This document shows positions 5,004-5,258 of a stretch of 5,258 nt of DNA, piece by piece. Under the pieces are notes generated by a model, which saw only the letters and a program-made list of their open reading frames with translations, was not told the DNA's origin and searched no databases. Within the stretch, counting starts at the first letter, position 1. Each line of letters starts with the position of its first letter. The stretch covers positions 1 to 5,258 of the forward strand of contig QILU01000108.1 of NCBI GenBank assembly GCA_003233475.1, written 5' to 3'. The DNA is from Ahrensia sp. GTDB taxonomy: Bacteria; Pseudomonadota; Alphaproteobacteria; Rhizobiales; Rhizobiaceae. Both the position numbers and the translations under genes were made by a program.

Positions 5004-5258
5004 CTATTCAGGTAATTTCAGACTTTCGTCCAAAACCTCAACGCCGATAGATGCCCGTCCGGCTTTAATCACCTTGGCATAGGCTTCTGTTAACATCACC
5101 TGACGCAATTGTTCCTTGGCGGATTCAAACGTAGGCAGGGGCCGGTTGCGTTTTTCATCCACCTTGATGATATGAAATCCAAATTGAGTAACAACCGGTT
5201 GCCTGGTAAAATCCCCCTTGTTCAACTCAAATGCCGCCTTTTCAAACGCCGGAACCAT
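5004..5258 (-). CDS. Parvulin-type peptidyl-prolyl cis-trans isomerase, C-terminal part (runs off right edge)
   Basis: The 84 visible residues are the end of a PpiC/SurA-like isomerase that helps fold exported proteins, normally in the periplasm or at the membrane. The segment MVPAFEKAAFELNKGDFTRQPVVTQFGFHIIKVDEKR (1-37) is the second half of a parvulin domain: MVPAFEKAAF, then PVVTQFGFHIIKV with the conserved histidine (H29). A charged helical tail, FESAKEQLRQVMLTEAYAKVI, follows, as in SurA/PrsA-like proteins, and it ends in KLPE. The methionine at the window edge is internal (families have G-x-M-V-P-x-F-E here), so the true start, the signal peptide and the first half of the domain are outside. 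It precedes argJ by 36 bp, an order I recall from alphaproteobacteria, where secA is often on the far side. Confidence 0.9.
   Translation of the reverse strand: MVPAFEKAAFELNKGDFTRQPVVTQFGFHIIKVDEKRNRPLPTFESAKEQLRQVMLTEAYAKVIKAGRASIGVEVLDESLKLPE

Noticed and set aside
1..5258. Mobile element, CRISPR, toxin-antitoxin, defence or biosynthetic system
   Set aside because: Apart from the one unrecognised 110-residue membrane protein, all genes are conserved housekeeping families in an order I recall from alphaproteobacteria. No transposase, integrase, long inverted repeats, spaced repeats or composition shift is visible.

Overview
The window looks like a stretch of core chromosome from an alphaproteobacterium, most likely Hyphomicrobiales (Rhizobiales), with base composition near 50% GC. 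The evidence is gene content and protein detail. The gene set (parvulin isomerase, argJ, a GNAT acetyltransferase, mutT, an NDUFAF5-type methyltransferase, comF, grxC, carbon-nitrogen hydrolase) is one I recall from that order. The ComF protein has the PYCAVMG...PFSYELGEG type of N-terminal region that I associate with that group. The assignment is inference; no rRNA or marker search was possible.

Layout. From the right edge, on the minus strand: the C-terminal part of a parvulin-type peptidyl-prolyl isomerase (5004-5258, runs off the window), then argJ (3726-4967) after 36 bp. A 71-bp gap follows that holds a weak terminator-like hairpin built from CAATTG copies. Next come a GNAT acetyltransferase (2869-3654), mutT (2458-2865, 3 bp after it) and a small one-pass membrane protein of unknown function (2061-2393). 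A plus-strand gene (1242-2057, NDUFAF5-like methyltransferase) converges on that last gene with only 3 bp between stop codons. The methyltransferase is divergent from comF (360-1139), with a shared 102-bp intergenic region. comF is followed on the minus strand by grxC (56-313) and, 10 bp later, by the first 15 codons of a nitrilase-superfamily hydrolase (1-45) that leaves the left edge.

Functions are mostly housekeeping: periplasmic protein folding, arginine biosynthesis (the cyclic N-acetylornithine route), cleansing of oxidised nucleotides, thiol redox with glutaredoxin, and probably repair of deaminated glutathione by the neighbouring hydrolase. The grxC/hydrolase pair is a plausible small glutathione-related unit.

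I found no mobile element, RNA gene, CRISPR array, toxin-antitoxin or defence module, and no evidence of a new multi-gene system. The points worth a second look are modest. They are a CGYC rather than CPYC glutaredoxin active site, and a methyltransferase whose SAM-binding glycine motif is missing and whose C-terminal tail is short. Others are TTG starts on two genes, a 15-bp tandem duplication in the unknown membrane protein, and an excess of the palindrome CAATTG, three copies of which lie in one short gap.
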